Both the position numbers and the translations under genes were made by a program. The notes under the pieces were generated by a model. The model had not been told where the DNA came from. It ran no database searches and saw nothing but the letters and a program-made list of their open reading frames with translations. From NCBI GenBank assembly GCA_964621615.1, contig CAZUMW010000042.1, positions 1 to 40,292 of the forward strand: DNA of 40,292 nt. The letters run 5' to 3'. This document shows, in pieces, positions 6,423 through 14,607 of the stretch. This DNA comes from CAZUMW01 sp964621615 (GTDB taxonomy: Bacteria; Desulfobacterota; WTBG01; CAIYCZ01; CAIRTM01). Each line of letters starts with the position of its first letter. The stretch's first letter is position 1.

Positions 6423-6446
6423 TCAGTCTACCCGCTGGTAGACTGA
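6423..6446. promoter_or_regulatory. Perfect 10-bp inverted repeat upstream of secreted-protein gene
   Basis: TCAGTCTACC (6423-6432), loop CGCT, GGTAGACTGA (6437-6446) form a perfect hairpin 15 nt before the -35 box at 6461. It may terminate transcription from upstream or act as an operator; the sequence does not decide which. Confidence 0.45.
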
Positions 6447-6460
6447 GTATGATTGGACCA

Positions 6461-6490
6461 TTGCACCTTTATAAAAGTATAGCCTATACT
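6461..6490 (+). promoter_or_regulatory. Probable sigma-70 promoter of the copy-2 secreted protein
   Basis: TTGCAC (6461-6466), an 18-nt spacer and TATACT (6485-6490) form a good promoter 82 nt before the start codon at 6572. The -10 box is one arm of the inverted repeat AGTATA-GCC-TATACT (6476-6490), so a repressor could bind there. Confidence 0.5.
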
Positions 6491-6571
6491 GATACCTGTG
6501 CTGCAGCACTTGGAAAAAAGTGAAATCTGGAAATCTAAATCATGGGTACAAAAAACGAGGAGGTTATACTG

Positions 6572-6910
6572 ATGAAAAAGGTTTTATGTTTCTTTGTGGC
6601 AGCGATCATGTTGTTTTTTGTTTCGACTTGTTATGCCGGTCCGAATATCTTCAGTTCCAATAACGAGCAGTATGCAGTTCTCGCCGATTATTATTTTCAT
6701 GCTTCGACGCAGTCTCTTATCCTGGCGAATATGGCTATGATGGCTCTTGATGAGGAAACATTTGAAGATGCTACGGATATGTATGAAGAATACCTTACCA
6801 AAGCCCAGGAACAGATGGATAACATTTATTTTACTGTTCCCATATCCTCTTCAAACGCTGAACGAATGGAATTCATGAGCCGTATTCGCAAGGCTTATCT
6901 GACCCCGTGA
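6572..6910 (+). CDS. Small secreted protein of unknown function, FSSxNEQ family (copy 2)
   Basis: The ATG at 6572 follows GAGGAGG by 7 nt and gives 112 residues; an in-frame ATG at 6542 has no such site. A signal peptide (MKKVLCFFVAAIMLFFVSTC, cleavage near CYA-G) is followed by GPNIFSSNNEQYAVLADYYF, the same motif as in the protein at 2586-3008. The mature part is about 90 residues, helical and acidic (EETFEDATDMYEEYLTKAQE). It lacks the basic C-terminal tail of copy 1. Its own promoter (6461-6490) and terminator (6919-6964) make it a single-gene unit. The function is unknown; the pair most likely shares a periplasmic or extracellular role. Confidence 0.72.
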   Translation: MKKVLCFFVAAIMLFFVSTCYAGPNIFSSNNEQYAVLADYYFHASTQSLILANMAMMALDEETFEDATDMYEEYLTKAQEQMDNIYFTVPISSSNAERMEFMSRIRKAYLTP

Positions 6911-6918
6911 TATCTAAA

Positions 6919-6964
6919 GACAGGAGGAGGGTACTTTATCAATTTCCAGTACCCTCCTTCTGTC
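6919..6964 (+). terminator. Long hairpin terminator
   Basis: GACAGGAGGAGGGTACT (6919-6935) pairs with AGTACCCTCCTTCTGTC (6948-6964) over 17 bp with one mismatch, starting 8 nt after the stop codon. A T-rich tract follows only weakly. It separates the secreted-protein gene from the CRISPR-associated region. Confidence 0.65.
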
Positions 6965-7053
6965 TTGCGTAATATTACCCCTATTTTGAAATTAAAATGA
7001 TTAATTTGAAATCTATTGCGCTATAGAAAATTATTTTATATATTTTTAACATT

Positions 7054-8019
7054 ATGGATTCACAAAGCTCTAAAAGAGCCTATAGATTAATAAAATTAAT
7101 TCAGGAAATAAAATGCTCCCCCGGCAGAACCATACAGCAGCTTCTTGAAACCCTTCAGATCAGCAAGGCGCAGTTTTATAAAGACAAAAAAGCATTGGCC
7201 GGTCTCGGATTTGAATTTTCCTACGACCGTTCACGTGCCAGGTTTGTTATTACCAGGGATGCATATCTGCCGGTAGAAAATCTGAGTATAAGCGAGCGTC
7301 TTTCTTTGCTGATGGCTGTTCGGCAGCTTTCAGCCGCCGGTGATTATATACTGAGTTTTGAAGGTTTAAATGCAGCACGAAAGCTTACCGCAGACTTGCC
7401 GGCACCTCTTCGAGAGAACGCTTTGTCTCTTTTTGATGACCTGGTGCTAAAAAAAGGATTCGGCTGTGACCGGAAAATTATGGAAAAACTTCAGACCGCA
7501 ATAACCGAGAACAGGCGGATTGTATTGAAATATAAAAGGCCTGATCGGTCGGCAGTCACCGAAGATGATGTCGACCCTTATCATATTTTTTTTAAACGCC
7601 GTGCCCTGTATCTGGAAGGTTATTCCTGGACGGAAAAAGGTATTCGCATGTACCGGCTTAACAGGATTGACGGTGTTTCCTTCACTCCCATGTGTTTTAC
7701 CGTCCCGGCCGATTATGATTTCGGCAAACGCCATCGCAATGCTTTTTCCGCATTTCCCGGTGAAAAAACTCAAAAAGTATCAATCCGGTTTGCAGCCCCG
7801 ATCAGACAATACATAGAAGAATCACTCTGGCATCACAGCCAGCAGGTTGAAACTCACAAAAACGGCGATGTTGTTTTCACCGCTTATGTCGCCCAGCCCC
7901 GTGAGGTCATGTGGTGGGCGTTTCAGTGGGGTGGGGAAGCGGAAGTGCTTGAACCTGACTGGCTGCGTGAAGAGGCATGCAGCCAGGTTGAGAAGATGCG
8001 GCAAGCTTATATACGGTAA
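7054..8019 (+). CDS. WYL-domain transcriptional regulator next to the cas operon
   Basis: This 321-residue protein has an N-terminal helix-turn-helix (residues about 5-60, RLIKLIQEIKCSPGRTIQQL, then LETLQISKAQFYKDKKALAG) and a central WYL domain. In the WYL domain, VLKYKRPDRSAVTEDDVDPY followed by HIFFKRRALYLEGYS and RMYRLNRIDGV carry the conserved basic and aromatic positions. A C-terminal WCX-like segment follows (KVSIRFAAPIRQYIEESLWH, later WWAFQWGGEAEVLEPDWLRE). WYL proteins sense nucleic acid fragments or nucleotides and control CRISPR-Cas and other defence genes. It lies 131 nt upstream of the first cas gene in the same direction with a candidate promoter between, so it probably regulates that operon. 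No clear ribosome binding site precedes the ATG, which suggests weak translation. Confidence 0.85.
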   Translation: MDSQSSKRAYRLIKLIQEIKCSPGRTIQQLLETLQISKAQFYKDKKALAGLGFEFSYDRSRARFVITRDAYLPVENLSISERLSLLMAVRQLSAAGDYILSFEGLNAARKLTADLPAPLRENALSLFDDLVLKKGFGCDRKIMEKLQTAITENRRIVLKYKRPDRSAVTEDDVDPYHIFFKRRALYLEGYSWTEKGIRMYRLNRIDGVSFTPMCFTVPADYDFGKRHRNAFSAFPGEKTQKVSIRFAAPIRQYIEESLWHHSQQVETHKNGDVVFTAYVAQPREVMWWAFQWGGEAEVLEPDWLREEACSQVEKMRQAYIR

Positions 8020-8080
8020 AACCGAATAGTAAATCTGCCGGTGCTAAATGAAACAAAAACAAAAGGCAAAAAACTCACCC

Positions 8081-8110
8081 TTGTAAATATTATTCAGAGA
8101 CACATTAAAT
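8081..8110 (+). promoter_or_regulatory. Candidate promoter of the cas operon
   Basis: TTGTAA (8081-8086), an 18-nt spacer and TTAAAT (8105-8110) lie 40 nt upstream of the first cas start codon, which has its own AAAGGAAA site. The match to consensus is moderate. It is the best candidate in the A+T-rich gap between the WYL gene and the cas genes. Confidence 0.35.
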
Positions 8111-8150
8111 CTGACTAATAAAAAAGTGCTATCCCCCAAAAGGAAATACT

Positions 8151-10130
8151 ATGAAACATTTCCAGTCTGAATACTTTATTTTGCTGACAAGCGAAGAGTT
8201 GAAAAGTCTAGTTAAAGCTCAAAACAGGGATGATTATCTACCTGATTTGAAACTTTTTTTGCAGCAAACAAAGAATCTGAAATTACTTCGACAACTTAAT
8301 TTTGAACCCAACGGGCTTCAATGGACATCGCCGTCTTTTTCTGAAAATGAGAATGGTGAAATTTTTGATCGGTTCAGCAACAGGAGAGGATATCGGAAAA
8401 TATTACCTTTGCCTGCCAGACCAGGTGAACCGCAAATGGCATTAAGCTATGACTGGTTTTGGGAGCGATTTTGTGAATTTCTTTTGAAGGAGTATGTTTT
8501 TGCTACCCTTAAAGAATCTGAACTACAGATAGTTTGTTCACAGCAAGATGTAAATAATATTTTGAAAAATTTGTGGGTAAAATGTTGGGATAAACTTTCT
8601 AATCGAAATAATTTACAACAAGCAACAGAGTTGTATCTTAACAATAAAACATTATTTAAAAGTCAAGCAAGTCCATGGACCTCAAAGGCAATCACCATTA
8701 TTTCTGAAGAACAGTCTTTGTTTTTGATCAATTATTATCAATATGGCTCAAAACACAGGGCATTATTTAAACAGCAAAGTATTGCATCTGCAGTCATGGA
8801 TTTGAAAAAGGTTGTTAAAGAAAAACAATATGTTGAAATTCCGTTTCCTTCCAACTCAGGTAACTCATTTATAAAAGGTGGAGATTTCCATAAAATGGAA
8901 AAAAAAGTTTCTTGTGCGGGCTGCGGGGAACTTCTGAATAAAGAAAATGGTTATCCAAGATCTGCACTTTTGCTGAAAGACGCTGATGAACGTGCACAGT
9001 CGGCAGAGCATAAAGATCAGTTAAACACCTATTGCCCAAGATGTGTTGCGACGGTTTTCTTTTGCCCGGTCAAATTGACGCCGGAAACATTAACTATAAG
9101 ATTTATTGATACGAAGGGGAAGTTGGAACAATATTCTGCTAATCCGATTGTTAGTAGGGAATTAAAAAAATATGTTGCTCAAAGTTTACATGTTTTGGCA
9201 GGAAACTTCGTGAGTATACATATTGAGGAGCGTGTTGATAGAAAACCCCTTAACAACACAATGGGTTCCTACCACTATTCTTTATGGAAAATGGGTATCA
9301 CATTTTCGCCTGAGCTTTTTGAAAAAGGTTTTGGCGTTGAAGTTTATCCCGGTGAGGAAACATTCCGCATACCGCTATGGCAATTATGGCTTATTTCTGC
9401 TTTGGCATCATGGGATGATGTGTTTCGATACAAATGTTATGGGAATAAAGAGTTTAGACCTCACTTTAACCAATATCTCAGATTTATTTCCCGAGGCAAA
9501 ATATTCCAGGGTTTCTATACTCTGCTGACAGGTAAGCTGATATACCACAGCTATGCGGGTTTTTGGAAGATGAATATTTTGCAGGATATTTGGAACCGTT
9601 TTGAAACAATTTTAAAAAAGGAGGAACCGATGCCAATACCTGATTATCCAATGATTGTCGGATTTGCCGGCTTGTTGCTTCCGCTAGCCCAGAGAGTTGA
9701 ACATATGCAGCCCCCTAATGAAAAAAAACGGGCTGTAACAAAATTACTTGAAGAAGTCGACAAACCGATACAGTTTGCCTATACAGCTTCACGCGAAAGC
9801 GGTTCAAAAGAATTTATTTTCTGCAAACGTCCCGCAAACAAGTATTTTTTTGATAAGGCAGTGGAGTTGCTTGAATATGCCGGAGAGGATGTCCAAACAT
9901 TAATGCAGGAAGCTGAGAATGTTGTGAACGATAAGGAGTCATTTGCCTGGGCGCGGAACACTGATCAAAAAATGTTTATTTCTACTGATCAGATTGCACG
10001 AGTTACCAGCGCTCTTGTTTGCGAAGGTGAAAAGCCTTACGCAAATGAAGCTGACTGGCGGGCATTTGCTTATCAGGCAAAGCTTGCTTTGTGGAGCTTT
10101 TTCCCTGCTTATCTCGGAGCTAAAGAATAA
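8151..10130 (+). CDS. Type I CRISPR effector large subunit (Cas8/Cas10d-like), no HD domain
   Basis: This 659-residue protein opens the cas operon, directly before the Csc2-like Cas7. A zinc-binding pair of knuckles, C255-x2-C258 (CAGCGELLNKENGYPRSALL) and C295-x2-C298 (NTYCPRCVATVFF), resembles those in Cas8b and Cas10d. No HD nuclease motif is present at the N terminus and no GGDD-type palm motif anywhere. The subtype I-D subunit Cas10d (Csc3) is usually longer and carries an N-terminal HD domain; here HD is a separate gene. I therefore call it the large subunit by position and zinc motif only. In Cascade-type complexes it recognises the PAM and recruits Cas3. The C-terminal 166 residues are helical and have their own internal start (see 9630-10130). 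Confidence 0.7.
   Translation: MKHFQSEYFILLTSEELKSLVKAQNRDDYLPDLKLFLQQTKNLKLLRQLNFEPNGLQWTSPSFSENENGEIFDRFSNRRGYRKILPLPARPGEPQMALSYDWFWERFCEFLLKEYVFATLKESELQIVCSQQDVNNILKNLWVKCWDKLSNRNNLQQATELYLNNKTLFKSQASPWTSKAITIISEEQSLFLINYYQYGSKHRALFKQQSIASAVMDLKKVVKEKQYVEIPFPSNSGNSFIKGGDFHKMEKKVSCAGCGELLNKENGYPRSALLLKDADERAQSAEHKDQLNTYCPRCVATVFFCPVKLTPETLTIRFIDTKGKLEQYSANPIVSRELKKYVAQSLHVLAGNFVSIHIEERVDRKPLNNTMGSYHYSLWKMGITFSPELFEKGFGVEVYPGEETFRIPLWQLWLISALASWDDVFRYKCYGNKEFRPHFNQYLRFISRGKIFQGFYTLLTGKLIYHSYAGFWKMNILQDIWNRFETILKKEEPMPIPDYPMIVGFAGLLLPLAQRVEHMQPPNEKKRAVTKLLEEVDKPIQFAYTASRESGSKEFIFCKRPANKYFFDKAVELLEYAGEDVQTLMQEAENVVNDKESFAWARNTDQKMFISTDQIARVTSALVCEGEKPYANEADWRAFAYQAKLALWSFFPAYLGAKE
9630..10130 (+). 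CDS. Probable Cas11-like small subunit from internal translation start
   Basis: Inside the large-subunit gene, AAGGAGG at 9618-9624 is followed after 5 nt by an in-frame ATG at 9630, codon 494. This is the strongest Shine-Dalgarno site in the cas operon, although it lies in the middle of a gene. Translation from there would give a separate 166-residue, largely helical protein starting MPIPDYPMIVGFAGLLLPLA. Independent translation of the small subunit Cas11 from the 3' part of the large-subunit gene is known for subtypes I-B, I-C and I-D, with products of similar length. The site and frame are seen directly; production of the protein is inferred. Confidence 0.6.
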   Translation: MPIPDYPMIVGFAGLLLPLAQRVEHMQPPNEKKRAVTKLLEEVDKPIQFAYTASRESGSKEFIFCKRPANKYFFDKAVELLEYAGEDVQTLMQEAENVVNDKESFAWARNTDQKMFISTDQIARVTSALVCEGEKPYANEADWRAFAYQAKLALWSFFPAYLGAKE

Positions 10131-10162
10131 CAATAAAACCAATCTGTACAGGAGAAAATATT

Positions 10163-11044
10163 ATGGCAAAAACATTAAGCGGCATCCCGGAAACGAACTC
10201 GGAACGTAAGCATTATGATATATATGCGATTTTTGAAGCTCCCCAGGAATTGTACTTTGGAGACGAAAAAGAAGTAAACATAAATATTGTTGAGAAGGTT
10301 CGGGTGTGGTCACCGGATGGAGAAAAACAAAAATGCTATATCAGTCCTACAAAGCGCAGAGGAGTTGAAAGACGCTGTCTGTTATGGAGCGATGCCGGCG
10401 GTAAGCTTTTGATGGATAAGTTCAATTGCGGTATTCCAAACACGTGCTGTGAAACATCCTGTCCTGTATGTTCTGTATTCGGCGGTCTTGTTGCAGGAAA
10501 AAAAACGTTTATTGGAAGAGTGACACATTCGGGCGGTGTATCAGTAACGCCGCAAATAGTGCTTGAAAAACAGCGGGCAATGCATCCGGCACTGGTTCAT
10601 AAAGATGATCAAACAGAAAAAGAGTTGAAAGAACCGATGCCGTATCGCAAAGAATATGCACAACCAGCCCTGTTGTATCCGGTAAGCAACCACTGTCTTT
10701 CTATTACGGAGGATGAATTTTCAACTGTTGCCTATGCTTTTTTAATGAGTCTCAATCGCCTGGGAGCAGGTAACCCGAAGGGTGTGGCTTTCGCTCGGAC
10801 TTCCTGGGCTGATGGACAAAAACAGGAACCGTTAGTGGTTGTTGACGAATATCGTGTTCCCATGGCCGAGCGCCCCATTCTGAGCCCCTCAATTTGCGAT
10901 AACAGTGAAGCTGTTAAGGTTTTTGTCAGCCTTGCCAAAACTGCACCTGATAATGAGCAGAAATTCACGCGGGTGATTGGGGCAGAAGCCCTTCAGAAGC
11001 TGCAAAATTCAGCAAAGCACTTTGAAGAGATGTTTTTACAGTAA
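10163..11044 (+). CDS. cas7: Cas7 backbone subunit, Csc2-like (subtype I-D type)
   Basis: This 293-residue RAMP-fold protein follows AGGAG at good spacing. A cysteine cluster C95, C96, C100, C103 (NTCCETSCPVCSVFGGLVAG) followed by GRVTHSGGVSV is the pattern of Csc2, the Cas7 of subtype I-D, which binds zinc in its insertion domain. Glycine-rich RAMP elements (FLMSLNRLGAGNPKGVAFAR) are also present. Cas7 subunits polymerise along the crRNA spacer and form the backbone of the interference complex. The length is slightly below that of typical Csc2. The stop overlaps the next ATG (TAATG), so it is coupled to cas5. A related Cas7 of another RAMP branch cannot be fully excluded. Confidence 0.78.
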   Translation: MAKTLSGIPETNSERKHYDIYAIFEAPQELYFGDEKEVNINIVEKVRVWSPDGEKQKCYISPTKRRGVERRCLLWSDAGGKLLMDKFNCGIPNTCCETSCPVCSVFGGLVAGKKTFIGRVTHSGGVSVTPQIVLEKQRAMHPALVHKDDQTEKELKEPMPYRKEYAQPALLYPVSNHCLSITEDEFSTVAYAFLMSLNRLGAGNPKGVAFARTSWADGQKQEPLVVVDEYRVPMAERPILSPSICDNSEAVKVFVSLAKTAPDNEQKFTRVIGAEALQKLQNSAKHFEEMFLQ

Positions 11045-11958
11045 TGAGGCCTATTATGAAGTCAATCTGGTTATGCCGTATTACTTTTAAGCCTTCGGGG
11101 CCGCTCACCTTCAGAAAAATGCCGTCCGGGATTCTCCATATTATGAGTTATCCTTTTATGCCGCCGACGACTATGAGCGGTTTTCTGGCGCGCCTTTTAC
11201 TTGTTTCGGAAGGAAATGATTGGCCGGGCTATGGAATTGATTGGTTTAACGGGGTTGAAATTGAAAATGATTCAGGTGCAAATGGAGCGAAGCCCGGGAA
11301 AAAAGGAAAAGGGAAAAAGAAAAGCGCCAAAATTAAGGCGGGCTGTGAATACACACTGACCCTTGATAAAAATTTAAGAGCATTGGGGGCTTTCCCTGAC
11401 GGTAAGAAGTGGAGAATACATAAAACCCGTCGCCACGGGCCAAAAGATTTTAAGCATTCTGAATTTTCGGAATTGCATCGAACAAGCCACAAAGCCAATT
11501 ATCAACTTCATCATTGGGATTATCTCTTTTGTGATGAATTGACGGGATTTGTTGCTGCAAATGCAAGAGCACCGCTTGAAAGATTGCTTGGCATAAAAAA
11601 CTTTGGAGGTAAGGCCGGCAAAGAAGGCTATCTTACTGTTGTTTCTGTTGAAGAGCCGCGTGAGGTTGCCGTAAGTAAAGGAAAATATATACCTTTTGGT
11701 CTTGTTCCAAATCCTGCACGGCCATCATCAGGAACCTACTATAACACATACAGCCATCACTGGAGCAATGACTATTTGTGGTCTGACGGTTCACAGGGAG
11801 GCGTTGTCGGCTATACTCAATCGGGAGCATGGTGGAATGTTGAAAGTATAGAAGGAGAGTATTGGGAGCTGGATGAAGTGACAGGTATTCCCGCTCATGC
11901 GCCGGATAGTTTTTTAATTGGAGAAAGAGAAAAGTTTTGGGAGGGCAGCGATGAATGA
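11044..11958 (+). CDS. cas5: Cas5-like RAMP subunit
   Basis: The N terminus (IWLCRITFKPSGPLTFRKM, later YPFMPPTTMSGFLARLLLV) has the Cas5 pattern: a first RAMP beta strand, then F-x-P-P-T-T-x-x-G. Cas5 caps the 5' handle of the crRNA and contacts Cas7 and the large subunit. At 304 residues it is longer than the Csc1-type Cas5 of subtype I-D. The extra length includes a low-complexity lysine/glycine loop at about residues 78-96 (PGKKGKGKKKSAKIK). The ATG at 11044 overlaps the cas7 stop; an ATG at 11056, preceded by GAGG, is an equally good start. The 3' end overlaps the HD gene by 8 nt. The Cas5 call rests on the N-terminal motif and operon position. Confidence 0.65.
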   Translation: MRPIMKSIWLCRITFKPSGPLTFRKMPSGILHIMSYPFMPPTTMSGFLARLLLVSEGNDWPGYGIDWFNGVEIENDSGANGAKPGKKGKGKKKSAKIKAGCEYTLTLDKNLRALGAFPDGKKWRIHKTRRHGPKDFKHSEFSELHRTSHKANYQLHHWDYLFCDELTGFVAANARAPLERLLGIKNFGGKAGKEGYLTVVSVEEPREVAVSKGKYIPFGLVPNPARPSSGTYYNTYSHHWSNDYLWSDGSQGGVVGYTQSGAWWNVESIEGEYWELDEVTGIPAHAPDSFLIGEREKFWEGSDE

Positions 11959-12742
11959 ATGGGGCCGTATTTTTTTTATTAATGATGAGAAGGGAAGCCT
12001 TGATGCAATTTATGCTCAACCCCTGTCAAATCATACAGAGAACTGTCTTTCTTTGCTTAACCATTTTAGCCCTTCATTTTTCCACAAGGAAACAAAAGAG
12101 CGTTTATTTACAGCTGTGGAACTGCACGATGCGGGAAAGGTAGAAACATTTAGAATAACTACAGATGAAACAAGATCAACAAGTGGTAGTTCTGCCGGGA
12201 GCGCCACAGGCAGAGCACAAAGATCTTTATCGAAAAACAAATTAAAACCCCAAGTCCTTTTTGATAAGTCAGGAAACGGAGATAATCTGCGGTACAGCTT
12301 TGCAGGCCATCGTTTCCGAATAAAAACCGATGATACTTACATTGCCGCTTTAATCCGGGCACATCATGAATACTCTGTAGAGGAAATTAACCGTACCCGG
12401 GCGCTGCTTGATCCCGAAGAGAAAGTGTTTTTCCCCGATGATTTATACTTGTTATGTATGGCTGACCAGCTGGAGGCAGAGTTAGCTGTAAAGACTGTCG
12501 AGAAAAAGGACGATATCCCCCGAACATTTATGGAATTTACATCAGAGCGGATGGATGATTCTTTTCGTGTGTTTACGGTCATCCCTTGGCCCTTTTGTGT
12601 AGATGAAATTAAAATTCCAATCAAACTTTTTGAGCTGCCAGAGGACATGCATTCTCATAAAAGTGCAAAAGCAATTGAAAAAAATTTAAAAGAACGGTCG
12701 TTGCCCGAAAAGCCCGATATATCCATCACATTGAAAGGCTGA
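11951..12742 (+). CDS. cas3'': Stand-alone HD nuclease Cas3''
   Basis: The ATG at 11951 follows GGAGGG by a suitable distance and gives 263 residues; a TTG at 11918 lies inside cas5 and is less likely. HD-phosphohydrolase motifs appear in order: H in NHTENCLSLLNHF, H59-D60 in ELHDAGKVETF, H in FAGHRFRI, H138-H139 in IRAHHEYSVEE, and D in LCMADQLEAE. These residues hold the two metal ions of the Cas3 nuclease that degrades target DNA. Here HD is neither fused to the helicase (as in most type I systems) nor to Cas10d (as in subtype I-D). An insert rich in Ser, Thr and Gly lies after the HD motif (about residues 70-95). Confidence 0.82.
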   Translation: MNEWGRIFFINDEKGSLDAIYAQPLSNHTENCLSLLNHFSPSFFHKETKERLFTAVELHDAGKVETFRITTDETRSTSGSSAGSATGRAQRSLSKNKLKPQVLFDKSGNGDNLRYSFAGHRFRIKTDDTYIAALIRAHHEYSVEEINRTRALLDPEEKVFFPDDLYLLCMADQLEAELAVKTVEKKDDIPRTFMEFTSERMDDSFRVFTVIPWPFCVDEIKIPIKLFELPEDMHSHKSAKAIEKNLKERSLPEKPDISITLKG

Positions 12743-12748
12743 GCTGCA

Positions 12749-14605
12749 ATGAATATTAATGAATATTACAACCAGGTGGTTGATTTCAAGCCAAATCCGC
12801 TGCAGGAAACAACATGGGATGCTTTTTTTCGCAATGAACATCCGTCGTTGCTCATTAAAGCAAGTACAGGAACAGGCAAAACTGAAGCCGTATTGCTGCC
12901 TGCTCTTGCTGCAGGTCGGCGTATAGTTATGGTGCTTCCTTCAAAAGCCCTGATAGAAGATATGGGGCAACGTATTGCCGCTATTGGGAAAAACTATACA
13001 AGGACCTTTGCAGAAAAACTGGCTGTGACGGTTGATATGGGAGGGATGTGTACACGATTTTTATGTCAAAACGGACAAAGTAAACGCAATGATTACCATA
13101 GGCATTTATTTGTTGACGATATTATCGTTACGACCCTTGATAAATTTATTTTCAGATTGTTTGGATACGGTGAAAAGATAAAATCGTATATTTTTCCCCA
13201 CAGGTTATTTGGATCAGCACTGGGGAAAAAACCGTTTGTAATTTTTGATGAAGCTCATGATTATGATGGGGTTGCTCTTAGTAATTTCAATAAGTTGGTG
13301 GAAGCATTTTTCGTTAAAGGTAAAGACCTTTGTGTTATGAGCGCAACGTTGCCCGAAAATTTTGCAAATTTTCTTGACGTGGTGGATGCTACAACCGGTA
13401 AGCTTCGTGAAAGACAATCGTTGTTTCATGAAAATATCCAGGGCATGACTAATAAAGAGAAAAAAATTTTCTTATCTGAGTCCTTAAAAGCAGGAATTGT
13501 CGAAACAATTACTGAAAAAGTAAGAGAAATCTATTCACCTGAAAAACGGATCATTGTACGCACAGAGTTTGTAAAAGATGTACTGGAGCTCTATGGTGCT
13601 TTGAAAGATTTATTACCATTGGTTTATCACGGCCGTCTTGTGTATCAGAAAAGAAGAGAAGTTGTTGAGCAGATAGTAAAAAAACAAAGCAATAATGAAG
13701 GGTTTCTTATATTAACGACGTCCGCAATTGAAGCAGGCTGTGATATAGATGCTCATACCATCGTAACGGAGATATGTAATCCTGATAGCCTTGTTCAATT
13801 AGCCGGAAGACTTAACAGGCGCGGCAAAATGGATGATTCCCGACTTATAGTAGTCGGTGATAAGGTAAAGGCAAATACGGTTATGCTCAATGATGAGAGA
13901 ATGAAACAATATTATCGTGTTTTGGCAAGTATGGATGGAAGCAGTTTTGATCCTGAAAAATTGAGGGATTTTTTTGTTGTTCCTGATACGGATTGGATGG
14001 GCGAGGTTCTTTTTGACATGCTGTGGGATTATGTCTATGAAGCAGATCTTTCCTGTAAGCCGCTGTGGGACCGTGGAATATTGGTTACCAGAAGCTGGGA
14101 ACCTTCTGTTACACTATGCACAGGGCTTACGAGTAATAATATTCCCGTTAATCCTATACAGATCGGTATGAGTCGTCTTGCCCGAAAATTTAAATATGAC
14201 CAGGATAAAGATAAAAGAGCTGAAAATTTAGGAAAAATAAAAACGTCTGACATGTTTTCCGTTACGTCAGATGGACACTGGCATGCTGAATTAAAGAGGG
14301 TTTATTATAATAATAATGGCGGGAGATATGATGAAAATGTTATATCAGTTTACCCATTCCCGACCTACAGGTTAAGTGCATATGAAATTCATTTGTTGTG
14401 CATTATCAATGAGCAATTCGTTGACGAATATTTTGATCCTGTTTTGGGATACAAAAAAATCCCAACCCTTTTTCTTTATGGTTTCAAGAATGGTTATGAA
14501 AGAACTTTGCAGTATAAGCCGGAAATAAAGCACGATACTTTTAAACTTAATACAAACAAATACCCGGAAGCAAAATCCGGCTCTGTCTGGTTTCTGGAGA
14601 AGTAA
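12749..14605 (+). CDS. cas3': Cas3' superfamily 2 helicase
   Basis: This 618-residue DExH helicase shows motif I with K44 (IKASTGTGKTEAVLLPAL), motif II D167-E-A-H (FVIFDEAHDYDG), motif III SAT (VMSATLPENFA), motif IV-V elements (LILTTSAIEAGCDIDA) and motif VI QLAGRLNRRGK. All ATPase residues look intact. It unwinds target DNA after R-loop formation and feeds it to the HD nuclease encoded 6 nt upstream. The stand-alone form without HD matches Cas3' of subtype I-D. The C-terminal third is specific and probably contacts the large subunit. The coding sequence is A+T-rich, like the rest of the cas operon. Confidence 0.88.
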   Translation: MNINEYYNQVVDFKPNPLQETTWDAFFRNEHPSLLIKASTGTGKTEAVLLPALAAGRRIVMVLPSKALIEDMGQRIAAIGKNYTRTFAEKLAVTVDMGGMCTRFLCQNGQSKRNDYHRHLFVDDIIVTTLDKFIFRLFGYGEKIKSYIFPHRLFGSALGKKPFVIFDEAHDYDGVALSNFNKLVEAFFVKGKDLCVMSATLPENFANFLDVVDATTGKLRERQSLFHENIQGMTNKEKKIFLSESLKAGIVETITEKVREIYSPEKRIIVRTEFVKDVLELYGALKDLLPLVYHGRLVYQKRREVVEQIVKKQSNNEGFLILTTSAIEAGCDIDAHTIVTEICNPDSLVQLAGRLNRRGKMDDSRLIVVGDKVKANTVMLNDERMKQYYRVLASMDGSSFDPEKLRDFFVVPDTDWMGEVLFDMLWDYVYEADLSCKPLWDRGILVTRSWEPSVTLCTGLTSNNIPVNPIQIGMSRLARKFKYDQDKDKRAENLGKIKTSDMFSVTSDGHWHAELKRVYYNNNGGRYDENVISVYPFPTYRLSAYEIHLLCIINEQFVDEYFDPVLGYKKIPTLFLYGFKNGYERTLQYKPEIKHDTFKLNTNKYPEAKSGSVWFLEK

Positions 14606-14607
14606 TC

